Origin: Hydrogenophaga sp. BPS33
GTDB lineage: Bacteria; Pseudomonadota; Gammaproteobacteria; Burkholderiales; Burkholderiaceae_C
DNA length: 64,000 bases
Direction of reading: 5' to 3'
NCBI RefSeq assembly: GCF_009859475.1
Contig: NZ_CP044549.1
Coordinates: 5,208,001 to 5,272,000 of the forward strand
Part shown: positions 36,736 through 45,424 of the stretch, in pieces
Layout of the letters: each line of letters opens with the position of its first letter
How positions within the stretch are numbered: the first letter of the stretch is position 1
The notes under the pieces: generated by a model
What the model saw: only the letters and a program-made list of their open reading frames with translations
Database searches by the model: none
What the model was told of the DNA's origin: nothing
Translations under genes and position numbers: made by a program

Positions 36736-38481
36736 TCAGCGCGACAGCGCTTTGCGCAAGGCGTCCGCCTGCACCGGCTTGTGCAGAAAGGCCATGCCGC
36801 TGGCCTGGATCTCGGCTAAACGCTGCGGCGCGGTCTCGCCCGTGACCAGCAGGCAGCGCAGGTGCGGCGCGCTCTGTTGCAGTTCGAGCAGGTGGTCCAG
36901 GCCGTTGCGCTCGCCGGGCAGGCGGAAGTCGGACACGACCGCGTCCACCGGGTGCGTGCGCAGCAGTTGCCGGGCCTGCGCCAGATCGCCAGCGGCATGC
37001 ACCGTGCAGCCCCAGGTGGACAGCAGCGAGCGCATGGCCTCGCGGCTCGTGGGTTCGTCGTCGATCACGAGCACCTGGCGCGGCAGGCGCAGGGTGTCGG
37101 GCAAGCCCGTGGCCGGAACGTCGAGCGGCGGCGTGGCCCGAGGGATACGCTCTCGCACCCACACCCGAAAACGCGTGCCCCGCCCTGGCCGGGAACACAG
37201 CGCCATCGGATGGTCCAGCAAGCGCGCGAGCCGCTGCACGATGGACAGGCCAATGCCCAGACCGGCCGCGCGGTCGCGCTGCGGATTGGCCAACTGGTAG
37301 AACTCGTCGAACACGCGGGCCTGGTGTTCGCGCGCGATCCCAATGCCGGTGTCGACCACCTCGAAGCACACCGCGCCACCGCGCCGCGCGGTTGCGCAGG
37401 ACCGCGCAGCCACGAGCACACCACCGGTGCGCGTGTACTTGATGGCGTTGTCGATCAGGTTGCCGAGCAGGCGTGCGAGCAGCAGCGCATCGCTCGCCAC
37501 CACGAGATCGCCCGGCGCGCGGAAACGGATCTGCAGTCCCTTGTCCTGCGCGCTGCCCGCATAGGTGTGGCTCAGCGACAGGAACAACTCGTGCACCCGC
37601 AAAGGTTCGATGCGCGGCTGCACCGCGCCCGCGTCGAGCCGGGAAATGTCGAGCATGGTGTCGAGCGACTGGTTGAGCATGCGCACCGAGTGGCCCAGAC
37701 CTTGCACGGTCTGCGCCACGTCCTGACCGGGCCGCGCGTGCTCCAGCACCGAGGTGAACAACGAGATGGCGTGCAGGGGTTGGCGCAGATCGTGGCTGGC
37801 CGACGCGAGAAAGCGGCTCTTCTCGCGGTCGGCGTTCTCCACCAGTTCCACCTGCTGCGCGAGGCGGCGCGCAAGGTCTTCCTTTTCAAAGCGCACCGTG
37901 AGCGACTGGGCGAGCAGGTCGGCTTGCTGGAAGGTCCACTTGAGCGTCATCAGCAGAAAGAGCGCCATGCACACGCCGAGCACCCAGCCAATGCCACCGC
38001 CGTGCCACAGGCAGGCCGAGACCATGCCCAGCGCCGCCGGCACGCTGAACGCGGCAATGGTCTGGCGGTGGGTCGACACGATGGCCGAACCGAGCGAGAT
38101 CGCGCCCATGATGAAGAGCGAGATCAGCAGCAAGTCTTCAACGCTGCCGTGCGCGCTGAGCAGCCAGGGCGCCGTGCCCCACATCGTGCCGAGCAGCAGG
38201 ATGTCGCGCACACGGCCTTGCAGCACACCGGGCAGTTCATCGTCCTGCAAGGGGCCACGGGCCTCCAGCCGGCGGCGTCGCAGGTACGTGATGGCGACCA
38301 CGGCATAGAACAGGCCGAGCCACACGAGGGGAAGGAACGATGCGCCATTCGCGTAGAACAGCAAGGCCAGCGGTGTGGCAAACGGAATGGGCGAGAGGAT
38401 GCGCACCGGGCCCGTCTTCTCCAGCAGCAGTTCGAGCTGCACGCGCTGCACGGCCAGGGGCGCGGGCGTGGGCGGCGACAT
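36736..38481 (-). CDS. Hybrid histidine kinase with C-terminal receiver domain
   Basis: 581 aa from ATG 38481 (a TTG at 38496 overlapping the upstream stop is an alternative). Six or so N-terminal membrane segments (LALLFYANGASFLPLVWLGL onward), a coiled-coil linker, H-box ASASHDLRQPLHAISLF, ATPase boxes (NLIDNAIKYT, DTGIGI, GLGIGLSIV), and a receiver domain with Asp in VVSDFRLPGERNG and Lys in LHKPV. This DLRQPLHA class is common in Burkholderiales as a partner of LuxR-type regulators. It lies directly after such a regulator; input signal unknown. Confidence 0.9.
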   Translation of the reverse strand: MSPPTPAPLAVQRVQLELLLEKTGPVRILSPIPFATPLALLFYANGASFLPLVWLGLFYAVVAITYLRRRRLEARGPLQDDELPGVLQGRVRDILLLGTMWGTAPWLLSAHGSVEDLLLISLFIMGAISLGSAIVSTHRQTIAAFSVPAALGMVSACLWHGGGIGWVLGVCMALFLLMTLKWTFQQADLLAQSLTVRFEKEDLARRLAQQVELVENADREKSRFLASASHDLRQPLHAISLFTSVLEHARPGQDVAQTVQGLGHSVRMLNQSLDTMLDISRLDAGAVQPRIEPLRVHELFLSLSHTYAGSAQDKGLQIRFRAPGDLVVASDALLLARLLGNLIDNAIKYTRTGGVLVAARSCATARRGGAVCFEVVDTGIGIAREHQARVFDEFYQLANPQRDRAAGLGIGLSIVQRLARLLDHPMALCSRPGRGTRFRVWVRERIPRATPPLDVPATGLPDTLRLPRQVLVIDDEPTSREAMRSLLSTWGCTVHAAGDLAQARQLLRTHPVDAVVSDFRLPGERNGLDHLLELQQSAPHLRCLLVTGETAPQRLAEIQASGMAFLHKPVQADALRKALSR

Positions 38482-38492
38482 CGGCCTGGCCC

Positions 38493-39146
38493 TCAAGCAA
38501 ACAGCCGCATCAACGCCGCGCGCGAGCGGACGTTGAAGGCCAGGAAGATCGACGACACGCCGTTCTTCACCGAACCCAGCGCGAGCCCGGTCTCCGCGGC
38601 GATCGCCTGGTTGTCCAGGCCGTTGAGCACCAGTTCCAGGAGCTGGATCTCGCGGTTGGTCAGACGCACGCCCGGTTTCACGGTCTGGCTGCGGGCCGTG
38701 GTGTTCTGCGCCATCGGGCCTTGGGGGGTCTGGTCTGCGGCATGGGTCCCTGTCGAAATGCGTTCGATCGTGTCCACCAGGCCCGACAAACCGCCCGCAT
38801 CCCCCGTCTTGCAGAAGTAGCCCTGCGCGCCCAGGGCCAGGGCCTCCTCGCGCACGCGGCCATCGTGCGTGCCCGACACCACCACGATCGGCAAGTGCGG
38901 GTAGCGCTGCCGCAGCAGCTTGAGCCCGGCCAGGCCGCGCGTGTCGCCCAGGTGCAGATCGAGCAACAGCAGCAACACCGTGTTGGCGCGCGCCGACAGA
39001 AACTGCAAGGCCTCTTCCAGGCTGCGTGCCTCGGCCACCTCGAAGCGCTCGCCAAAGCGCTGGACGATCACCTGGCGCAAACCCAGGCGCACCAGTTCGT
39101 GGTCGTCGATGCTCAAGATGGTTCGAGAAAGCACGCCTTTAGACAT
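38493..39146 (-). CDS. LuxR/NarL-family response regulator
   Basis: 217 aa. Receiver domain with SIDDHELVRLGL, phospho-acceptor Asp in LLLLDLHLGDTRG and Lys in YFCKTGD; C-terminal LuxR-type HTH with LTNREIQLLELVLNGLDNQA. The recognition-helix end reads SVKNGVSSIFLAFNV, where His is more usual than Gly after SVKN. First gene of a pair with the hybrid kinase, which probably phosphorylates it. Confidence 0.9.
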   Translation of the reverse strand: MSKGVLSRTILSIDDHELVRLGLRQVIVQRFGERFEVAEARSLEEALQFLSARANTVLLLLLDLHLGDTRGLAGLKLLRQRYPHLPIVVVSGTHDGRVREEALALGAQGYFCKTGDAGGLSGLVDTIERISTGTHAADQTPQGPMAQNTTARSQTVKPGVRLTNREIQLLELVLNGLDNQAIAAETGLALGSVKNGVSSIFLAFNVRSRAALMRLFA

Positions 39147-39192
39147 CCAGAAATCGTAGCCAAGAACCCGAGGAGCGCCAGCGCGGCCTCAC

Positions 39193-39340
39193 AGGATGGT
39201 GGCGGTGCCCGCATGCGCAGGCCCATTTCGCGATCGCCACAGAGGCCGAGCAGCAACACCGTATTGACGCAAAAGCGGTGGTGCGTCCGGGCAGACGCCC
39301 GCGACGGGGGCCGGAGACAGGCGGGTACCACCGCCGTCCT
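39193..39340. repeat. 148-bp repeat element, copy 1, with terminal inverted repeats
   Basis: Bounded by AGGATGGTGGCGGTGCCCGC on the left and the imperfect reverse complement on the right (16 of 20 positions agree). The core is highly similar to copy 2 (for example GCATGCGCAGGCCCATTTCG and GACGCAAAAGCGGTGGTGCG). No transposase; looks like a MITE or REP-type intergenic element. Confidence 0.8.
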
Positions 39341-39387
39341 GGCGCGAGGTAGGGGCAAGCAAACTCACGCCACCAACACGTCCTCGC

Positions 39388-39535
39388 AGGATGGTGGTGG
39401 TACCCGCATGCGCAGGCCCATTTCGCGGTCGCCACAGAGGCGGAGCGCCGATACGGTGTTGACGCAAAAGCGGTGGTGCGCCCGGGCAGGCGCCCGCGAC
39501 GGGGGCCGGAGACAGGCGGGTACCGCCGCCGTCCT
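39388..39535. repeat. 148-bp repeat element, copy 2, with terminal inverted repeats
   Basis: Same length and orientation as copy 1, starting 195 bases later, with 17 of 20 terminal positions complementary. A 47-base spacer separates the copies. Read on the minus strand both copies translate to a similar peptide (SRQDGGGTRLSPAPVAG, then CP.APPLLRQ), but this is the read-through of the element and not a gene. Confidence 0.8.
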
Positions 39536-39559
39536 GGCGCGAGGTGGAGGCCAGAAACC

Positions 39560-40468
39560 TCACGCCCGCCGGAGCCGGACAAAGAAGCCACCCAACTGGT
39601 TCACCACCAGGCCCATCAACACCGCCAACGCCCCCAGCCATTGCTGCGGCAGGGGCCATTCGCCGAAGAACATCCAGGCCGACCACAGGCCCACCACCGG
39701 CACCAGCAGCGAAAACGGCGTGACCCGTCCGGCCGGATGGCGCTTGAGCAGACGCGTCCACAGGCTGTAGGCCAGCAGCGTGGCGAAGAACGCCAGGAAC
39801 AGCACCGAGAGCACCGCTGGCCAGCCCATGCCGCTCAGTTGCCGCGCCACCGATGAGGGCCCGTCCATCCACAGCGCCAGGCCGAAGAACGGCAGGATCG
39901 GAAACACGCAACTCCACACCAGGAACCCGAACGGGTCGTAGTCGCTCACCCGGTTCGCCAGCCGCACCACGATGTTGGACACCGCCCACATGAAGCCTGC
40001 GCCCAGCGTCAGCACGAAACCGGCGAGCGTCATCTGCCCCGGCCCTTCGCCATGCGCCGTCGCGATCAACAGCAGCCCGCACAGCGCCACCACCAGGCCG
40101 ACCCACTGCGCCGCGCGTGCCCGCTCGCCCAACAGCGGCGCGGCCATCAGCAAGGTGAAGAAGGCCTGCGTCTGCATCACCACCGAGGCCATGCCCGCCG
40201 TCATGCCCAGGTGCAGGCCGAGGAACAGAAAGCCGAACTGGCCCAGTCCCTGCGCCAGGCCATAGGCCACCAGGTAGCGCCACGGCAGGTTCGGCACCTT
40301 CACGAACAGCAGGAACGGCAGCGCGGCCGCGGTGAAGCGCAGCGCGCCCAGCAGCATCGGGCTCAGGCCTTGCAAGCCCACCTTCATGACCACGAAGTTC
40401 AGACCCCAGATCACCACCACCGCCAGCGCGCGCAGAAAGTCGCCGCTCGACAAGGGCACCGCGTTCAT
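39560..40468 (-). CDS. EamA/DMT-family transporter
   Basis: 302 aa, ten transmembrane segments in two EamA repeats (IWGLNFVVMKVGLQGLSPML near the start; GAGFMWAVSNIVVRLANRV in the second half). Probable exporter of amino acids or other small metabolites. Its ATG overlaps the epimerase stop (ATGA); last gene of a five-gene operon. Confidence 0.9.
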   Translation of the reverse strand: MNAVPLSSGDFLRALAVVVIWGLNFVVMKVGLQGLSPMLLGALRFTAAALPFLLFVKVPNLPWRYLVAYGLAQGLGQFGFLFLGLHLGMTAGMASVVMQTQAFFTLLMAAPLLGERARAAQWVGLVVALCGLLLIATAHGEGPGQMTLAGFVLTLGAGFMWAVSNIVVRLANRVSDYDPFGFLVWSCVFPILPFFGLALWMDGPSSVARQLSGMGWPAVLSVLFLAFFATLLAYSLWTRLLKRHPAGRVTPFSLLVPVVGLWSAWMFFGEWPLPQQWLGALAVLMGLVVNQLGGFFVRLRRA

Positions 40469-41481
40469 GTGCGCGCCCTCACCGCTCGCCCCTGCGCATC
40501 CCGTGCGGCCACGAACGCATCGAACGCCTCGGCGCTGGTCTTGCGCGGGGTGTAGCCAAAGCGCGCCTTGAGCGCGGTGTTGAGCAACACCGGGCGGTAG
40601 CGCAGAAAGTCGAGTTGCTCCGGGCCATAGCGGCCGATGCCCAGTGCCGAGCCCACGCGCAGCAGGCCACGCAGCACACCGGCCGGCAGCACGCGTTCCT
40701 TCTTGTTCAGCCGCGCGGCAATCTCGTGGAGGGTGAGCGCGCCGTCGCCCGCGAGGTTGTAGCAACCCGTCATGCCCTGCCCACTCAGCGCGTGCAGGAT
40801 GGCGCCGGTCACGTCCTCGTCCCACACGAACACGAACGGGCTGTCGCTGCCCGCGATGCTCAGGATGCGCGGTTTCTCGAACAGCGCGGTGATCTGGTTG
40901 TCCACCCGCTCGCCCAGGATGGTGCCGATGCGCAGCACGGTCTGCCGCAGCTCGGGGTGTCTCTCTCTCGCGCGCGCCAGCATCTCTTCCACCAGCCGCT
41001 TGTGGTGCGCGTAGGCGAACACCTCGTTGCCGCGCAGCGCATGGTCTTCCGTGAGCCAGGCCGGGTTGTCGGCGTGGTAACCGTACGCCGCGCCGCTGGA
41101 GGAGACCACCAGGTGCTGCACGCTGTGCGCCAGACAGGCGCGGATGACGTTGCGCGTGCCGCCCACGTCCACCGCGTATTCGAACGCGCGGTTGGAACCC
41201 TTGCCGGGCGTGACGATGGAAGCCAGGTGCACCACGGTGTCGATGGCATGCATGGCCACGGTGTCGGCCAGCGCCGTCGCGCGCACGTCCTGCTGCACAT
41301 AGACCACGCGCGGCAGGCGGCGTTCGGGCGGGACTTCGCGCACGTCCACGGCCACCACGTGCAGCGGGCTTGTGGCGTCCCGCGCCAGGGCTTCGATCAG
41401 ACCGCGGCCCAGAAAGCCGTCGGCACCCGTGACCAACACGCGCCGTGCGGCCGGCGCTTTCTCTTCAATCGCAGAACTCAT
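40465..41481 (-). CDS. NAD-dependent epimerase/dehydratase (extended SDR)
   Basis: 338 aa. NAD motif VTGADGFLGRGLIEAL at the N-terminus, Asp in VVAVDVRE, HLASIV, and the YxxxK active-site pair in YAHHKRLVEEML; SSSGAAYGYH contributes the catalytic Ser. Probable acting on a nucleotide sugar or hydroxy compound; the substrate is not evident. ATGA overlaps join it to the symporter gene upstream and the EamA gene downstream. Confidence 0.88.
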   Translation of the reverse strand: MSSAIEEKAPAARRVLVTGADGFLGRGLIEALARDATSPLHVVAVDVREVPPERRLPRVVYVQQDVRATALADTVAMHAIDTVVHLASIVTPGKGSNRAFEYAVDVGGTRNVIRACLAHSVQHLVVSSSGAAYGYHADNPAWLTEDHALRGNEVFAYAHHKRLVEEMLARARERHPELRQTVLRIGTILGERVDNQITALFEKPRILSIAGSDSPFVFVWDEDVTGAILHALSGQGMTGCYNLAGDGALTLHEIAARLNKKERVLPAGVLRGLLRVGSALGIGRYGPEQLDFLRYRPVLLNTALKARFGYTPRKTSAEAFDAFVAARDAQGRAVRART

Positions 41482-42413
41482 GCGCGCGATTGTGCCGGCT
41501 CGGCGGGGCGGCCGCCCTGCAAGGGCCGGCGCGACCACCAGCCCGCCAGGATCAGGCCGGCGATGATGTCCCAGAAGCCCCAGACACCGGCCACCACCGC
41601 CATGCCGCCCAGACCGCCGAAGAAGCTGAAGATGATGACCAGGCCCAGGCCCGCGTTGCGGATGCCGACCTCGATGGACAAGGCGCGGCGGTCGTAGTCC
41701 GGCAGGCCTGCGGCGCGCGCGATGGCGTAGCCCGTGCTGAATGCCAGCGCGTCGTGGATCACCACGGCCAGCAACACCAGGCCCACGTAGTCGAGGAAGT
41801 AGCGCCAGTTGCCCGCGATCGCGCCGACGATGAAGGCGATGAGTGCCAGGAAGCTCAGGATGCGCAGCGGCTTCTTGAAGCGTGTGGTCCAGTTCGGAAA
41901 GCGGTGCGAGCACCACAGCCCGAGCACGAAGGGAATGCCGATGATCAGCAGGATGTGGCCGACCATTTCCAGCGGGTCCAGCGCAATCGTCTTGAGCAGC
42001 GGCGCGGCCGTGGGGTGCATGCCACCCCAGAACGCGAAGTTCAGCGGCATGGCGACGATGGCGATGGCGTTGGACACGGCCGTCATCGACACGCTGAGCG
42101 CCACATTGCCGTTGGCGCGGTGGGTGAGGATGTTGCTCACGTTGCCCGGTGGGCAGCAAGCCACCAGGATCATGCCCAGCGCGATGCTCGGGCCGGGCTG
42201 CAGCACGAGTGTGAGCCCATAGGTGATGGCGGGCAGTGCGATGAACTGCGCGACGATGCCGACCGTGAAAGCCAGCGGCATGCGCATGACGCGGCGGAAG
42301 TCTTCAAGGCGCGTGTCCAGCGCGATGCCGAACATCAGAAAGGCCAGCACCGCGTTGAGCACGGCCAATGAAGCCGGGTTGAAGTTGAGCCGGATTTCGT
42401 CGACGGGCAGCAT
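41478..42413 (-). CDS. Bile acid:sodium symporter family transporter
   Basis: 311 aa with about nine to ten membrane segments. LVACCPPGNVSNILTHRANGNVALS and the later EVGIRNAGLGLVI correspond to the two crossover motifs of the BASS/SBF fold. Bacterial members carry organic anions such as pantoate or other carboxylates with Na+. Good ribosome site AGAGGAGAA before ATG 42413. Likely imports or exports a substrate or product of the FMO/SDR enzymes encoded upstream. Confidence 0.88.
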   Translation of the reverse strand: MLPVDEIRLNFNPASLAVLNAVLAFLMFGIALDTRLEDFRRVMRMPLAFTVGIVAQFIALPAITYGLTLVLQPGPSIALGMILVACCPPGNVSNILTHRANGNVALSVSMTAVSNAIAIVAMPLNFAFWGGMHPTAAPLLKTIALDPLEMVGHILLIIGIPFVLGLWCSHRFPNWTTRFKKPLRILSFLALIAFIVGAIAGNWRYFLDYVGLVLLAVVIHDALAFSTGYAIARAAGLPDYDRRALSIEVGIRNAGLGLVIIFSFFGGLGGMAVVAGVWGFWDIIAGLILAGWWSRRPLQGGRPAEPAQSRA

Positions 42414-42425
42414 CGGTTCTCCTCT

Positions 42426-43739
42426 TTAAGCCTGCGCAGCAGCGGCGGCGCGAACGGCCTTGCGGTACGCGTCCTTGTTCACGTAGTAGGCCATGCGTTC
42501 GAGTTGCAGGTACTGGTAGCCACCCGACAGGTCTGGCGGTGGGCCGGCCTTGGCGGCATTGAGCGCGGCCGCGCTGGCCTTGCCTTCGTCCAGTCCCTTG
42601 AAGTACCGCGCCACCAGCTCGGCCTGCTCGTACCGGCCTTGCCACCCCAGGCCGCTGGCCTCGACCATGCCCAGCACCGCCAGCCGGTCGAAGCGCGGCG
42701 CGAAGATGTTGAGGTAGAGCGAAGGCGCCATGCCCTTCCAGTTGAGCAGCGCGTGGTCGAGGAAGGGGTAGTGCAGCTTGTAGCCGGTGGCGGCGAGCAC
42801 CAGGTCGTAGTCGCGCGCGCTGCCGTCCTTGAAGTGCACGGTGGGGCCGTCGAAGCGCGCGATGTCGGCGCGCACGCCCACGTCGCCGTGGCCGATGTGG
42901 TACAGGATGAGCGAGTTCACCACCGGGTGCGATTCGTACATCTTGTACGCCGGCTTCGGAAATCCAAAGCGCACCGGGTCGCCGGTGAACCACTTCAGAA
43001 TGGTGCTGTCGATCCTTTGCTTGAGCCAGGGCGGCAGCGTGATCTTGCCGCCGATCGAGTCGGCCGGTTTGCCGAACACGTACTTGGGCACGAAGTAGTA
43101 GCCGCGCCGAACCGAGATGTCCACGCTGCGCGCCTGGTGCACCGCGTCGACCGCGATGTCGCAGCCCGAGTTGCCCGCGCCGACGATGAGCACGCGCTTG
43201 TTCTTGAACAGCTCCGCGCGCTTGTAGGCCGAGGTGTGCAGCAGCTCGCCGCTGAAGTGGCCTTCGAAGCGCGGCATGTTGGGCTCGGCCAAGGTGCCGT
43301 TGGCGATGAGCACGCCCTTGTAGTCGGCCGTGGTGGTGTGCCCCTGGGCATCCTCGGCGGTCACGCGCCACAGCGTGTCGGGCGCAGCGCTCACGGGTTC
43401 GACCTTCTGGACGCGCGTGCCGAAGCGGAAGTGTTCGCGCAGTTGGAAGTGATCGGCGAACGCGCTGAAGTAGTGAAGCAACTCGCGGTGGCTCGGGTAA
43501 TCGGCGACGTGCTCGGGCATCGGGAATTCGCTGAACTCCGTCATGCGTTTGCTGGAGATCAGGTGCGCGGACTGGTAGACGGTGGAGCGCGGGTTGTGGA
43601 TGTTCCACAGGCCGCCCACGTCGGAGTGGGCCTCAAAGCCCTGAAAGGCCACACCGTGCTTCTGCAGGCAGCGCGCACCCGCGAGACCGGAGGGGCCGGC
43701 GCCGATGAGGGCGATTTGTTGTTCGGTGCTTGTCGTCAT
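42426..43739 (-). CDS. Flavin-containing monooxygenase (class B)
   Basis: 437 aa. FAD motif GAGPSGLAGARCL, the FMO signature FxGxxxHxxxYK as FSGELLHTSAYK (with Phe-Ser-Gly then His-Thr-Ser-Ala-Tyr-Lys), NADPH motif VGAGNSGCDIA and the LAATGY motif. Such enzymes carry out N-, S- or Baeyer-Villiger-type oxygenations with NADPH. The ATG overlaps the SDR stop (ATGA). Together with the SDR and the SBF transporter it suggests oxidation of an alcohol to ketone and then oxygenation, but no substrate can be named. Confidence 0.92.
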   Translation of the reverse strand: MTTSTEQQIALIGAGPSGLAGARCLQKHGVAFQGFEAHSDVGGLWNIHNPRSTVYQSAHLISSKRMTEFSEFPMPEHVADYPSHRELLHYFSAFADHFQLREHFRFGTRVQKVEPVSAAPDTLWRVTAEDAQGHTTTADYKGVLIANGTLAEPNMPRFEGHFSGELLHTSAYKRAELFKNKRVLIVGAGNSGCDIAVDAVHQARSVDISVRRGYYFVPKYVFGKPADSIGGKITLPPWLKQRIDSTILKWFTGDPVRFGFPKPAYKMYESHPVVNSLILYHIGHGDVGVRADIARFDGPTVHFKDGSARDYDLVLAATGYKLHYPFLDHALLNWKGMAPSLYLNIFAPRFDRLAVLGMVEASGLGWQGRYEQAELVARYFKGLDEGKASAAALNAAKAGPPPDLSGGYQYLQLERMAYYVNKDAYRKAVRAAAAAQA

Positions 43740-44557
43740 CTCTTCAAACCTGGGATATCCGTGGAACCGGCTTCGCCCGCGCGCGGCTTGCGCGGTTGGC
43801 CAAGCAGGATGCGGTCGTGCAGCGGCGCGGGCAACAGGCTCAGCGCCCGCGACAGCCAGCCGATGCGCCGGGGCAGCACGATGTGTTCGGTGCCCTTGGC
43901 CACGCTGGCGAGCAGGCGGCGCGCGGCCTCGTCGGGTTCGAGCAGCCCCGGCATGGCGAAACGGTTGCCCGCCGTGAGCGCGGTGCGCAGATAGCCCGGG
44001 CTCACCGTGTGCACGGTCAGCGCGGTGCGGCGCAGCTCCGCGCGCAGGCTCTGCAGATAGGCGATCAGGCCGGCCTTGCTCGCGCAGTAGGCTCCATTGC
44101 CCGGCATGCCGCGCCAGCCCGCTACGCTGGCCACGCCGACCAGCGCGCCGCGTTGGCCCCGCTCGCCGCGCTCGCGCATGGCGTCGAGAAAGGGTTGGAA
44201 GGTGGTGGCCACGCCCAGCAGGTTGATCTCCAGCATGCGGCGCATCACCGCCAGGTCGCTCGCCTGCGCGGTGTCGAAGCCGCCGGCCACGCCCGCATTC
44301 GCGATCACCAGATCGGGCACGCCGAAGCGCTTCGTCCAGTCGGCGGCCATGGCCTGCACCGCGGCGGCGTCGGAGACGTCGGGTTGGTAGACCGCGCAGC
44401 GTTCGGGCGCGAGCGCGGCCAGCGCGTCCAGTGCCGGGCGCTGCAGGCCCACCAAGGCCACGCGCGCACCGCTGGCCACGAGCGCACGCGCCAGCGCCTG
44501 GCCCAGGCCGCCGCAGGCGCCGGTCACCACCGCGTTCTGAAAATTCGGCGTCGTCAA
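43736..44557 (-). CDS. Short-chain dehydrogenase/reductase
   Basis: 273 aa from TTG 44557, preceded by GGAGA at correct distance; no ATG fits the frame. Classic SDR: TGACGGLGQALARAL, NAGVAGG, and the YCASK active site. NAD(P)-dependent oxidoreductase. First gene of the operon SDR-FMO-SBF-epimerase-EamA, divergent from an IclR-type regulator that probably controls it. Confidence 0.9.
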   Translation of the reverse strand: MTTPNFQNAVVTGACGGLGQALARALVASGARVALVGLQRPALDALAALAPERCAVYQPDVSDAAAVQAMAADWTKRFGVPDLVIANAGVAGGFDTAQASDLAVMRRMLEINLLGVATTFQPFLDAMRERGERGQRGALVGVASVAGWRGMPGNGAYCASKAGLIAYLQSLRAELRRTALTVHTVSPGYLRTALTAGNRFAMPGLLEPDEAARRLLASVAKGTEHIVLPRRIGWLSRALSLLPAPLHDRILLGQPRKPRAGEAGSTDIPGLKR

Positions 44558-44601
44558 ACCATCTGTCTCCTGATCTTGTGTCCGCAATGTAGAGGCGCCT
44601 A

Positions 44602-44646
44602 GAATTTGTCTCGGAAAAATTTGCAAATTCGTCTCATTTTTCGAGA
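44602..44646. promoter_or_regulatory. Nested inverted repeats, likely IclR-type operator
   Basis: TCTCGGAAAAAT (44609-44620) faces ATTTTTCGAGA (44636-44646), with a perfect 12-base palindrome AATTTGCAAATT (44618-44629) between; GAATTTG/CAAATTC add a second pair. This AT-rich patch fills the short gap between the divergent SDR and iclR starts and contrasts with the GC-rich surroundings. Confidence 0.6.
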
Positions 44647-44647
44647 T

Positions 44648-45409
44648 ATGAGCACTCCAACAGACGGCAGCCCAGGTCTTCGATTGCTGGAGCTGCTGGA
44701 GCTTTTCGCGCAACACACGCAAGCACTGGCCTTGCCCGAGGTGGTGGCCGCCAGCGGCTGGCCCAAACCCACCGTGCATCGCATGCTGGCACAACTGGAG
44801 CAAGGGGGCTGGCTGGTACGCGAGCCCGATGGCCGGCGCTACACCATGGCCTCGCGCCTGTTGCGCCTGGGCGAAAGCGCCTTGAGCAACAGCACCCGGC
44901 AAGGCGTGCGCCATGCCGTGCTGCGCCAGTTGGTGGCCGAGGTCGGCGAGAGCTGCAACCTCACCGCGATGTCGGGCGCGGACGTGGTGTACCTGGACCG
45001 CGTGGAATCGGCGTTTCCACTGCGCCTGGAGCTGCGCCCCGGCACGCGCGTGCCGGCGCATTGCTCGGCCAGCGGCAAGCTGTTCCTGGCCTGGATGGGC
45101 GCGCGCCAGCGCAAGTCCTTGCTCGATGGGCTCGCGCTCACCCGTTACACGGCGCACACACTCACGCAGCGCAGCGCGCTCGAAGCCGAGCTCAAAGCCA
45201 TCCGCCGCGATGGCCATGCGGTGGACGCAGAGGAGTTCGTCGACGGTCTGGTGTGCGTGGCCGTGCCGGTGTTCGCGCCGGGCCAACGCACGGTGCGCTG
45301 CGCACTGGCCTTGCAGGCGCCGGCGGCGCGCATGCCGCTGGCGCAGGCGCGCGCGCAGTTGCCCAAGCTGCAAGCCGCGGCCCACGCGCTGGCGCGCACA
45401 CTGGGCTGA
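44648..45409 (+). CDS. IclR-family transcriptional regulator
   Basis: 253 aa from ATG 44648. N-terminal winged HTH (RLLELLELFAQHTQALALPE, then VVAASGWPKPTVHRML) and C-terminal IclR effector domain with RVPAHCSASGKLFLAWM. IclR proteins often repress or activate aromatic and acid catabolism genes. Divergent from the SDR-FMO operon across a 90-base gap containing palindromes. Confidence 0.93.
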   Translation: MSTPTDGSPGLRLLELLELFAQHTQALALPEVVAASGWPKPTVHRMLAQLEQGGWLVREPDGRRYTMASRLLRLGESALSNSTRQGVRHAVLRQLVAEVGESCNLTAMSGADVVYLDRVESAFPLRLELRPGTRVPAHCSASGKLFLAWMGARQRKSLLDGLALTRYTAHTLTQRSALEAELKAIRRDGHAVDAEEFVDGLVCVAVPVFAPGQRTVRCALALQAPAARMPLAQARAQLPKLQAAAHALARTLG

Positions 45410-45424
45410 GCGACGGGACGGGTC

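Noticed and set aside
39189..40283. Extension of the EamA frame region through the tandem repeats as one long protein
   Set aside because: The frame through the repeats is not the EamA frame; EamA ends at 39560 with normal length. The repeat peptide is a by-product of the element.
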